Source: Scatosoma sp045614565
Lineage (GTDB): Bacteria > Bacillota > Clostridia > Christensenellales > Borkfalkiaceae
DNA: 64,000 nucleotides
Direction: 5' to 3'
Assembly (NCBI GenBank): GCA_045614565.1
Contig: JAZLDG010000036.1
Span: 1-64,000 of the forward strand
How positions within the stretch are numbered: position 1 is the stretch's first letter; each line of letters starts with the position of its first letter. The notes under the pieces were generated by a model. It saw only the letters and a list, made by a program, of their open reading frames with translations, was not told the origin of the DNA and did not search any database. This document shows, piece by piece, positions 50,223 to 58,145 of the stretch. Both the position numbers and the translations under genes were made by a program.

Positions 50223-51575
50223 ATGTTCCATTTCAAGAAAAACAACAATAAAGAAGAACAAGATAGCGCGAAAAAGCATTATCTTACGGGTAAAGAAATA
50301 CGAGCGATCGCAAAGAAAAACAAGGAAGAAATGCGTCGCTTAGAAAAGGCTAAAAACCGTAAAGCCGACCCTTCGGAATATACGACGTCGATGAAAGACG
50401 AGAAGAATATTTTGGAAGTGGAAAATTTACATTCCTATTTCTTTACCGATCAAGGCGTCGTAAAAGCGATTAACGGCGTAACCTTTAACATTCCTTCCAA
50501 CTCGACGGTAGGCGTCGTAGGGGAATCGGGGTGCGGTAAATCGGTTACGTCAATGTCGATTATGCGTTTATTACAAGGACCTTCGGGACAAATTGTAAAC
50601 GGCTCGATTCGCTTTAAGGTAAGTGATTTTAAGCGTGATGCACGCGGGAATTTTATTCCCGTTTACGAAAAAGACGAAAACGGCGAAATCGTTTACGAAA
50701 AGGTGCTTGACAAAAACGGTAAACCCAAAGTAGATAAAAACGGGGAATTCGTTTTAGCCGCTAAACAACTCGTTAACGAACACGGAATCGGGGTTTTTGA
50801 ACAAGAAGAAAAGGTGTACGACATTGCAAAAATGCCCATTAAAGAGATGTACAATCTTCGCGGCAGACAAATGGCAATGGTATTCCAAGAACCGATGACG
50901 TCGCTCAATCCCGTATTTACGATCGGCGAACAGCTCGACGAAGTCACGCTGTTGCACGTTCCTGGGGCAACCAAGCAGTTTGCGCACGACCGTTCGATTG
51001 AAATGCTCAATCTCGTTGGTATTGCAATGCCCGAACGCGTTTACGCTTCCTTCCCGCACGAGCTTTCGGGCGGCATGCGTCAACGTATTATGATTGCAAT
51101 GGCGCTTGCGGGCGAGCCGCGTTTGATTATTGCGGACGAGCCGACGACCGCGCTTGACGTTACCATACAAGCGCAAATTTTGGATTTATTCAACGATTTA
51201 AAGAACAAAATCAACAGTTCGATTTTGCTTATTACGCACGATTTGGGTGTAATTGCCGAAATGGCGGATTACGTTGTCGTTATGTACGCGGGTAGAATTA
51301 TCGAACAGGGAACGGCGTCGGAGATTTTCCACGATCCCCGCCATCCTTATACGCAAGGCTTGCAAAAATCTAAGCCTACGATGAAATCTAACGAAAAGAA
51401 GCTGTTTAATATCCCCGGTAACGTACCGAATCCCATTGATATGCCCGATTATTGCTATTTCAAAGAACGCTGTTCGCAATGTATCGCAAAATGTTCGGGG
51501 GATTATCCTTGTATGGTACAAGTAAGCCCTACGCATTTTGTCGCTTGCCATTTGTATGGCGAAAAGGAGAACTGA
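50223..51575 (+). CDS. oppD: Oligopeptide ABC transporter ATPase OppD-type, with insertion
   Basis: A 450-residue ATPase. Walker A is GESGCGKS (100-107), the Q-loop is FQEP (Q222), the signature is LSGGMRQR and Walker B is LIIADEP. Two additions make it longer than the usual 330 residues: a charged N-terminal arm (1-60, rich in Lys and Glu) and an insertion of about 70 residues between Walker A and the Q-loop (about 136-205), with a KNGKPKVDKNGEF repeat-like segment. The C-terminus has the oligopeptide/dipeptide ATPase Cys cluster (CYFKERCSQC, then C), which in a related ATPase holds an iron-sulphur cluster. It starts eight bases after oppC. Confidence 0.92.
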   Translation: MFHFKKNNNKEEQDSAKKHYLTGKEIRAIAKKNKEEMRRLEKAKNRKADPSEYTTSMKDEKNILEVENLHSYFFTDQGVVKAINGVTFNIPSNSTVGVVGESGCGKSVTSMSIMRLLQGPSGQIVNGSIRFKVSDFKRDARGNFIPVYEKDENGEIVYEKVLDKNGKPKVDKNGEFVLAAKQLVNEHGIGVFEQEEKVYDIAKMPIKEMYNLRGRQMAMVFQEPMTSLNPVFTIGEQLDEVTLLHVPGATKQFAHDRSIEMLNLVGIAMPERVYASFPHELSGGMRQRIMIAMALAGEPRLIIADEPTTALDVTIQAQILDLFNDLKNKINSSILLITHDLGVIAEMADYVVVMYAGRIIEQGTASEIFHDPRHPYTQGLQKSKPTMKSNEKKLFNIPGNVPNPIDMPDYCYFKERCSQCIAKCSGDYPCMVQVSPTHFVACHLYGEKEN

Positions 51576-51576
51576 G

Positions 51577-52692
51577 ATGCAAGAAAATAACGTAGAAACG
51601 ACCCTTTCTGAAACGGTGGGCGAAGATCCCTTCGTTGGGTACGACGACGTAGCGCAAAAGGAAAAAGAAGAAAAGGCGAAACAAGAACAAATCGAAAAAG
51701 ACAAAGCCTTGCCGCCCGATCCCGAAGCGATTTTAGAAGTTAGACACTTAAAAAAATATTTCACGTTAAAAAAGACTTTAATGGGGAAACCGCTTTCTAC
51801 CTTAAAAGCGGTGGACGATATTTCCTTTAAGATTAAACCAGGGGAAACCTTGGGTATCGTAGGGGAATCGGGTTGCGGTAAAACGACGATGGGCAGAGCT
51901 GTATTGAAGTTGCATCAGCCCACGAGCGGACAAGTATTTTTTGAAGGTCAGGACATTGCTGGATTCACGCCCAAGCAAATGCGTGCGTTGAGAACGAAAA
52001 TGCAAATCGTCTTTCAAGACCCGTATTCGTCTTTGCCCCCGAGAAGCACGGTAGGCGATATTTTGTCGGAGCCTGTAAAAGTTCATAAAATCGTTCCGCC
52101 TGATCAAGTCAAAGATTATGTGTTGGGAATTATGGAGCAATGCGGGCTTCGCGATTATTATTACGAACGTTATCCCCACGAATTTTCGGGCGGTCAGCGT
52201 CAACGTATTTGTATTGCAAGAGCGCTTGCCGTTGCGCCCAAGTTCGTCGTTTGCGACGAGCCTGTATCCGCGCTCGACGTTTCCATTCAAGCGCAAATCA
52301 TCAATTTGCTCAAAAAGATTCAAGAAGAAAGAAAGCTTACGTATTTGTTTATTTCTCACGACTTGTCGGTCGTTAAATATATTTCCGATAAAATCGGCGT
52401 TATGTATTTAGGATCTATGGTGGAATTTGGTACGAAGGATAGGATTTTCGACAATCCTTTGCACCCTTACACGAACGCGTTGTTCTCCGCCGTGCCCAAT
52501 CCCAATCCCGACGAAAAAAGCGAACGTGTTTTGTTAAAAGGCGATATTCCTTCTCCCGCAAATCCCCCCAACGGTTGTAAATTCCATACCCGTTGTCCCA
52601 AGGCGCAAGAAATTTGTAAACATATTGCTCCCGAATATAAGGAATACGAAGAAGGACATTTCGTGGCTTGTCATTATTGCGGGCAGGAGTAA
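51577..52692 (+). CDS. oppF: Oligopeptide ABC transporter ATPase OppF-type
   Basis: A 371-residue ATPase, the second motor subunit. After a charged arm (1-45) come EVRHLKKYF, Walker A GESGCGKT, signature FSGGQRQRI, Walker B VVCDEP and the HTRCPKAQEIC C-terminal Cys region. I chose ATG 51577, which follows AAGGAGA and lies one base after the oppD stop; the open frame reaches back to 51538 inside oppD. Length is slightly above normal because of the N-terminal arm. Confidence 0.93.
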   Translation: MQENNVETTLSETVGEDPFVGYDDVAQKEKEEKAKQEQIEKDKALPPDPEAILEVRHLKKYFTLKKTLMGKPLSTLKAVDDISFKIKPGETLGIVGESGCGKTTMGRAVLKLHQPTSGQVFFEGQDIAGFTPKQMRALRTKMQIVFQDPYSSLPPRSTVGDILSEPVKVHKIVPPDQVKDYVLGIMEQCGLRDYYYERYPHEFSGGQRQRICIARALAVAPKFVVCDEPVSALDVSIQAQIINLLKKIQEERKLTYLFISHDLSVVKYISDKIGVMYLGSMVEFGTKDRIFDNPLHPYTNALFSAVPNPNPDEKSERVLLKGDIPSPANPPNGCKFHTRCPKAQEICKHIAPEYKEYEEGHFVACHYCGQE

Positions 52693-52694
52693 TT

Positions 52695-52943
52695 ATGTCC
52701 AAAAAGAAAAAAGAAAAAATTATATATTACGACGACGGATCGACGATCAGCGATATGTCGCAGGTCAACCGTAAGGGTGAGAAGAGAAATCCGCCCCCGC
52801 CGCGATACCGATCTTCGTTTTCCGAAAAGTGGGCAACGTATTGGTCTACCGTAAAGACTATGGTTATTCCGCTTTGTATCGCTTTAATCATTATAGGGGC
52901 GTTATATTTCTTAATTTTATTAGTAACGGGTAATTTATTCTAA
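52695..52943 (+). CDS. Small single-helix membrane protein at the end of the opp operon
   Basis: An 82-residue protein not recognised as a known family. A Lys-rich start (MSKKKKEKIIYYDDGST), a Pro-rich turn (RNPPPPRYRS) and a C-terminal membrane helix (about 55-78) can be seen. The topology is probably cytoplasmic N-terminus with the C-terminus outside. ATG 52695 follows CAGGAG within the oppF end, two bases after its stop, so it is co-translated with oppF. The tight linkage suggests a role with the transporter; it may be an accessory subunit. Confidence 0.75.
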   Translation: MSKKKKEKIIYYDDGSTISDMSQVNRKGEKRNPPPPRYRSSFSEKWATYWSTVKTMVIPLCIALIIIGALYFLILLVTGNLF

Positions 52944-52952
52944 AAAAACAAC

Positions 52953-52990
52953 CGAGCCGTACTTCCAACAGGGAGTACGGCTCGTCTTAT
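52953..52990 (+). terminator. Terminator of the opp operon
   Basis: A 14-base-pair stem (52953-52966 with 52971-52984, one G-U pair) with loop AACA, then a T-rich tract. A run of A residues before it (52942-52950) lets it serve the other strand too. From 52991 to 53088 lies the murE leader, in which no convincing promoter was found (TTGATA 53024-53029 is the only -35-like element). Confidence 0.88.
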
Positions 52991-53088
52991 TTTAACGAAA
53001 ATTTTTATTTATTGAAATGAAAATTGATAACATACAGCCGTGGACAAGAGAATAGAATAAAGATAGACGAAAGGATCGGGGTGGCATT

Positions 53089-54564
53089 ATGCGTTTAAGT
53101 AAGTTAGTGCAAGGCATAGAAAAGGTAAAAATCGTATACGGGGAAAAGGACTGGGAACGTGAAATTATCCGCTTGACGACGGATAGCCGCGGGGAAAATC
53201 AAGACGGTTTGTTTTTTTGTTTAACGGGTGGAAAAACGGACGCTCACGCGTTTGCCGCGGAAGCAATCCGCCGTGGAGCGACGGCAATCGTTGTGGAACG
53301 CGTGTTAAATGTAGACGTTCCGCAAATTTTAGTCGGCGATAGTCGTGAAGCACTCGCACTGATGAGCGCTACATTTTACGGTAATCCGTCGGAAAACTTG
53401 AAAATTATAGGAATCACGGGAACGAACGGTAAAACTACGACGTCGTATATGCTTGCCGAAGTCTTAAAAGAAGCGGGTAAAAATGTGGGGGTAATCGGTA
53501 CGTTGGGCGTACGCTTTGGAGAAAGCGTTTCGGAATGTGATTTGACTACGCCCGATCCTATACCTTTACAAAAAACGTTAGCGGAAATGTTTTTACGTGG
53601 CGTAGAATACGTCGTAATGGAAGTTTCCGCACACGCGTTATATTATAAAAAGACGGCGGGGGTTCGGTTTACGGCTTGTATCTTTACCAATCTTACGCAA
53701 GACCATCTTGATTTTTTTGGGGATATGACGGCGTATAAAAAGGCAAAAACAGCGTTATTTTCAAACGATATTTGTCCGATTGCAATATTGAACGGGGACG
53801 ACGAAACGGGGCGATATTTAGGTGGTTTAAGGGGTGATGCGAATACTTTGTATTACGGCTTGCATACGCCGTCCGACGCGTTTGCAATCGTTACGGATGA
53901 AACGCTCGATAAAACGGAATGTGTAATGAATATCAACGACGAAATTCAACGCGTTTCGCTTTCGTTCGCGGGGAAGCATAACGTGTATAACGCGCTTGCG
54001 GCGGCAAGCTGTGCCGTCGCGCTGGGCGTGGATTTGCGGACGGTGGGAAAAGGCTTGTTTGCGTTGCAGGGCGTAAAGGGGCGATTAGAACGGATTTGTT
54101 CGGTGGACGGCGCGGATATTTTCGTGGATTTCGCGCATACTCCCGACGGGTTGGAGCAATCGCTTACCGTTTTAAGACGGCATTGTAAAGGACGGCTCTT
54201 GTGTATTTTCGGTTGCGGGGGAAACCGTGATAAAAGCAAACGCTCGATTATGGGTGAAACGGTAGCGAAAAAGTGCGATTTTGCCGTTTTGACTTCGGAT
54301 AACCCGCGGTATGAAGACCCGTTAGATATTCTTTCGGAAATCGAAAAAGGTTATCGGCGATTTTCGGTTAAATACGTTGTGGTGTCCGATCGGGAAAAAG
54401 CGATTGAATACGGAATGAATTTTCTTCGTAAAGGCGACGTATTGCTCGTGGCAGGCAAAGGCGGGGAGAATTATCAAGAGATTATGGGTATAAAATATCC
54501 GTTCAACGACAATGATATAATCGAAAAAATAAGAAGCCATAAAGGAGAAAAGATAGACTTTTAA
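53089..54564 (+). CDS. murE: UDP-MurNAc-tripeptide synthetase, meso-DAP type
   Basis: A 491-residue cytosolic ligase that adds the third amino acid to UDP-MurNAc-L-Ala-D-Glu. ATP site GTNGKTTT lies near 110-117. The selectivity motif DNPR (D404-R407) predicts meso-diaminopimelate rather than lysine. Other Mur ligase signatures are FTNLTQDHLDFFG and FVDFAHTPDGLE. Length is normal. ATG 53089 follows GGGGTGG. This gene resumes the dcw cluster after the 41 kb insertion. murF, usually next, is not present. Confidence 0.95.
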   Translation: MRLSKLVQGIEKVKIVYGEKDWEREIIRLTTDSRGENQDGLFFCLTGGKTDAHAFAAEAIRRGATAIVVERVLNVDVPQILVGDSREALALMSATFYGNPSENLKIIGITGTNGKTTTSYMLAEVLKEAGKNVGVIGTLGVRFGESVSECDLTTPDPIPLQKTLAEMFLRGVEYVVMEVSAHALYYKKTAGVRFTACIFTNLTQDHLDFFGDMTAYKKAKTALFSNDICPIAILNGDDETGRYLGGLRGDANTLYYGLHTPSDAFAIVTDETLDKTECVMNINDEIQRVSLSFAGKHNVYNALAAASCAVALGVDLRTVGKGLFALQGVKGRLERICSVDGADIFVDFAHTPDGLEQSLTVLRRHCKGRLLCIFGCGGNRDKSKRSIMGETVAKKCDFAVLTSDNPRYEDPLDILSEIEKGYRRFSVKYVVVSDREKAIEYGMNFLRKGDVLLVAGKGGENYQEIMGIKYPFNDNDIIEKIRSHKGEKIDF

Positions 54565-54571
54565 GTCTATA

Positions 54572-55531
54572 ATGATAGCTATGCAAACGTATATTTCGGC
54601 GGCAATCGTGGCGTTCGCTCTCTCATTGTTTTTTTGTTTCGCGCTTATTCCCGCGTTACGGAAATGGAATGCGGGGCAAAACATACTCGTTTACGTAAAG
54701 GAACATAAGAAAAAAAGTGGTACACCCACGATGGGCGGACTGGCGTTCGTTTTGGCGGCGATCATTGTCGCCGTCATTTTTATACGAGAAGCGGATATAA
54801 GCGTATTCGTGTCCTTGGCGGTCGGGCTTGCGTATACCATCGTCGGCTTGCTTGACGATGCGTTAAAATGTAAGCATAAAGAAAATTTAGGCTTACGAGC
54901 TTGGCAAAAATTACTTTTTCAAGCCCTGATTGCCGTTTTTGCGGGCGTTTTTTGTTATAGAACGGGTTTGACCGAGCTATATATACCCTTTACAGACTGG
55001 AAAGCGGAGATCGGGTTTTGGATAATTCCGCTCGTTATCTTCGTGTTTATCGCGACGGTCAACGCCGTCAATTTAACGGACGGTTTGGACGGATTAGCAG
55101 CAGGCGTAAGCGTACCATTTTTCGCTACGATCGGTATTTTAATCGTTTTACAAAGCACAAGTTCAGGGCAGGAAATCCTTTGTTTCGCGCTCGTAGGCGC
55201 GTTGATTGCGTATTTATTTTTTAATACGTCGCCTGCGTCGGTGTTTATGGGCGATACGGGTTCTTTGGCGCTCGGCGGGTTTGCCGCTTGCGTAACGTGT
55301 TTTACGGGAAACGCGTTATACGTGGCAATCGTGGGCGTTATGTTCGTAATTTCGGTCATATCCGTACTCGTGCAAGTAATATATTATAAGGCAACGGGTG
55401 GGAAACGGGTATTTCTTATGGCTCCTATCCATCATCATTTTCAACAAAAAGGCTTTTCAGAAAGTAAAATAGCCTACGCTTACGCAACGGTTACGGCGTT
55501 GCTTGGCGCAATATGTATTTTTTCTATGTAA
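54572..55531 (+). CDS. mraY: Phospho-MurNAc-pentapeptide transferase
   Basis: A 319-residue polytopic membrane enzyme that joins UDP-MurNAc-pentapeptide to undecaprenyl phosphate, giving lipid I. Catalytic and family motifs are LLDDALKCKHKENLGL (near 92), NLTDGLDGLAAG (near 166), FMGDTGSLALGG and HHHFQQKGFSE. About ten membrane helices are expected. It begins seven bases after murE without a proper ribosome site at ATG 54572 (or 54581), so translation probably depends on coupling to murE. The end of its frame precedes the murD ATG by 14 bases. Confidence 0.95.
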   Translation: MIAMQTYISAAIVAFALSLFFCFALIPALRKWNAGQNILVYVKEHKKKSGTPTMGGLAFVLAAIIVAVIFIREADISVFVSLAVGLAYTIVGLLDDALKCKHKENLGLRAWQKLLFQALIAVFAGVFCYRTGLTELYIPFTDWKAEIGFWIIPLVIFVFIATVNAVNLTDGLDGLAAGVSVPFFATIGILIVLQSTSSGQEILCFALVGALIAYLFFNTSPASVFMGDTGSLALGGFAACVTCFTGNALYVAIVGVMFVISVISVLVQVIYYKATGGKRVFLMAPIHHHFQQKGFSESKIAYAYATVTALLGAICIFSM

Positions 55532-55545
55532 ATAAGGAGAGTGCT

Positions 55546-57000
55546 ATGTATCCCAAACAACAGATTTTTTTCGTACTTGGACTTTCAAAATCAGGGCGTT
55601 CGGCAACGGAGTTTTTACTCAATAACGGCGCAACCGTCTATATCTACGACGACGTAACGAGCGAGCGCGTGGAACAAACGATACGCGTATTGACGGAAAA
55701 AGGCGCGAAAATCGTACCGAAAGAAAACCTGTCTAAAACGGCGGAAGTATGTGATGCGCTCGTTTTAAGTCCTGGGATTCCCATCGATCACCCGCTTGCA
55801 ATCGCTTTTAAGCGCAATAAAAAAGCTGTAATCGGCGAAACCGAGCTTGCGGCAAGGTACTTGCGCTGTTCCATCGTAGCGGTCACGGGTACGAACGGTA
55901 AGACTACGACTGTTTCCGTTTTGTCCGAAATTTTACGGGCGGGCGGCTTTGACGCGCACGCTTGCGGGAACGTGGGTACGCCGATGATCGATTTTTATCA
56001 TTTATCCGAAAACGGCGTTGTGGTCGCGGAAATTTCAAGCTTTCAAATGGAAACGCTCAATTCCTTGTATCCGCATATCGCTATCGTTTTGAACGTGACG
56101 GAAGATCACTTAAATCGGCATTACAATATGGAAAATTATATTTTTCTCAAAGCCAAGCTTTTGAAAAATCTTTCCGAAGCAGAGTACGCCGTTTTGAACT
56201 ACGACGATAGAATCGTCCGCGGGTTCGTAGAAAAAACGAAAGCGCAACCCGTTTGGTTTTCCGTTCGGGAACGCGTAAACGGCGCGTATTTTGAAGACGG
56301 CGTTTTGTACTACAAGGGCGAAAAAATCGTTCGTGCAAACGAGCTTTTTGCGGTAGGGTTACATAATATCCAAAACGCTTTGGCGGCAATCGCCGCGGCG
56401 AAGCTTATGGGCGTGAAAACGGAAACGATTGCAAACGCCTTGACTTCCTTTAAGGGAATAAAGCACCGTATAGAATTTGTGGGGGAGAGAAACGGCGTTC
56501 GCTTTGTCAACGACTCCAAAGGTACAAACGTGGACGCGAGCGTAAAAGCGATTGAAACGGTAAAAGGTGAAACGGTTTTATTGCTCGGCGGAAAAAATAA
56601 AGGGTACGATTATTCGCCTTTATTCGAGAAAATAAAAAACAGTTCGGTGGTTCACGCCGTATTATACGGAGAAAATCGGTATGAATTGCTCAAATGTGCA
56701 AGGGAAGCGGCGTTTGAAAACGTAACAGTATGCTTGCATTTTGAAACGGCAGTGCAAATTGCAATTATGCAGGCGCAAAGCGGGCAAACGGTGCTTTTAA
56801 GCCCCGCCAGCGCAAGCTTCGACGAGTTTACGGGCTACGAAGAAAGGGGTGATAAATTTGTTGAAATCGTACGTTCAATCCATGAAGAACAAGAAGCCGA
56901 AACAACAAACGAAACAGATGAAAACGTTGCAAACGACACGGGAAACGACGACGGCGTTTCCGAGTGTTTCAATGCAAACGACGCGGAAGACGTCGAGTAA
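55546..57000 (+). CDS. murD: UDP-MurNAc-L-alanine:D-glutamate ligase
   Basis: A 484-residue cytosolic ligase adding D-glutamate, the product of MurI. ATP site GTNGKTTT is near 115-122, and NDSKGTNVDAS and LLGGKNKGYDY are typical. I chose ATG 55546, which follows AAGGAGAG; the open frame begins at 55513 inside mraY. After the normal domain end (SASFDEFTGYEERGDKFVEIV) there is an extra acidic tail of about 40 residues (EEQEAETTNETDENV and on). This tail overlaps the start of ftsW in another frame. Confidence 0.94.
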   Translation: MYPKQQIFFVLGLSKSGRSATEFLLNNGATVYIYDDVTSERVEQTIRVLTEKGAKIVPKENLSKTAEVCDALVLSPGIPIDHPLAIAFKRNKKAVIGETELAARYLRCSIVAVTGTNGKTTTVSVLSEILRAGGFDAHACGNVGTPMIDFYHLSENGVVVAEISSFQMETLNSLYPHIAIVLNVTEDHLNRHYNMENYIFLKAKLLKNLSEAEYAVLNYDDRIVRGFVEKTKAQPVWFSVRERVNGAYFEDGVLYYKGEKIVRANELFAVGLHNIQNALAAIAAAKLMGVKTETIANALTSFKGIKHRIEFVGERNGVRFVNDSKGTNVDASVKAIETVKGETVLLLGGKNKGYDYSPLFEKIKNSSVVHAVLYGENRYELLKCAREAAFENVTVCLHFETAVQIAIMQAQSGQTVLLSPASASFDEFTGYEERGDKFVEIVRSIHEEQEAETTNETDENVANDTGNDDGVSECFNANDAEDVE

Positions 57001-58111
57001 AAGAATACACGGGGACATTTCCATTTTAATCGTAACCGTTATTCTCGCGGCATTCGGGGTGGTTGCGGTGTACTCCGCAAGCGGTTACGTTGCCAAAACG
57101 CAATACGGCGACGAATGGTTTTTCGTGAAAAAACAGCTAATCGGCTTCGTCGGCGGGATTGTGGCAATGCTTTTATGCGGAAGAATGAATCCCCATAAAT
57201 TAAACGATAAAAAAATCGGCTGGGCAGCTTTGATTATTCCTATCGTGTTGTTGTTGCTCGTGTTCGTTCCGGGGGTAGGGAAAACCAATTACGGCGCGAC
57301 AAGATGGATCGGGATCGGGAGCTTTACCATTCAACCGTCCGAGCTTGCAAAATACGGTTTCGTCATTTTTACGGCTTCGTATATGTCCAAAGATATGGGA
57401 AGATTGCGAACGTTTAAGGGCGTATTACCCGTACTGATCGCAGGCGGGGTGATTTGTTTGCTTATTATCATAGAGCCGAATATGTCCGTTACGATGTGTG
57501 TAGGACTGCTTATTTTGGCAATGCTGTTTTTGGGCGGAATGAAAATAAGGCATTTTTTAATTATCTTCATTCCTGCGTTGCTTGCCGTACCGTTATTGAT
57601 TATCGCCGAGCCGTACCGCCTTTCGCGGTTAAGCGCGTTTTTAGATCCTTGGGAATCCCCGCGCGGGGAAGGGTATCAGCTCATTCAATCGTTATACGCG
57701 CTTGGAAACGGCGGTTGGTTTGGTACGGGCTTGTTCAATTCCCGTCAAAAATACCGTTTTCTTCCCTTTGCTGAAAGCGACTTTATTCTATCGATTATCG
57801 GGGAAGAGCTGGGCATAGTCGGTATCATTATATTGTTTGCGTTGAGCGCGTTTCTCGTATTCAAGGGCATAAAAGTGGCGGCACAAGCCGACGATTTCTT
57901 TTCGATGCTACTTGCTTCGGGGATTACGCTCGTATACGGCATACAAACGGTGATAAACGCGCTCGTTGTGAGCGGAAGTATACCGCCTACGGGCTTGCCG
58001 TTGCCGCTGATAAGTTCGGGAAATACGTCGTTGATTATCACGATGGCATCAATGGGCGTTTTATACGCAATTTCACGGCAAAGTAGCTTAAAACGAACAA
58101 AAAACGGTTGA
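56858..58111 (+). CDS. ftsW: SEDS peptidoglycan glycosyltransferase FtsW
   Basis: A polytopic SEDS-family enzyme that polymerises lipid II at the septum with FtsI. Signatures are RWIGIGSFTIQPSELAK, DPWESPRGEGYQLIQSL, SDFILSIIGEELG and the ending PLISSGNTSLI. An N-terminal basic arm of about 45 residues precedes the first membrane helix. I chose TTG 56858 (417 residues) because an almost full anti-Shine-Dalgarno match, AAAGGGGTGAT, lies before it; GTG 56849 lies within that site, and later ATG codons (56882, 56918, 56972) lack a ribosome site. This start overlaps murD by 143 bases. murG, usually next, is absent. Confidence 0.93.
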   Translation: MLKSYVQSMKNKKPKQQTKQMKTLQTTRETTTAFPSVSMQTTRKTSSKRIHGDISILIVTVILAAFGVVAVYSASGYVAKTQYGDEWFFVKKQLIGFVGGIVAMLLCGRMNPHKLNDKKIGWAALIIPIVLLLLVFVPGVGKTNYGATRWIGIGSFTIQPSELAKYGFVIFTASYMSKDMGRLRTFKGVLPVLIAGGVICLLIIIEPNMSVTMCVGLLILAMLFLGGMKIRHFLIIFIPALLAVPLLIIAEPYRLSRLSAFLDPWESPRGEGYQLIQSLYALGNGGWFGTGLFNSRQKYRFLPFAESDFILSIIGEELGIVGIIILFALSAFLVFKGIKVAAQADDFFSMLLASGITLVYGIQTVINALVVSGSIPPTGLPLPLISSGNTSLIITMASMGVLYAISRQSSLKRTKNG

Positions 58112-58145
58112 CCTTCATACAATAAAGCATAAGGAGCTTTATCGT

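Noticed and set aside
11774..53088. Mobile element, prophage or integrative island
   Set aside because: No integrase, transposase, phage or conjugation gene, no tRNA junction and no flanking repeat was seen; base composition looks like that of the neighbours.
52985..53088. Promoter for murE
   Set aside because: Only poor matches, such as TTGATA (53024) with GAGAAT 18 bases on, were found, so none was listed as a feature.
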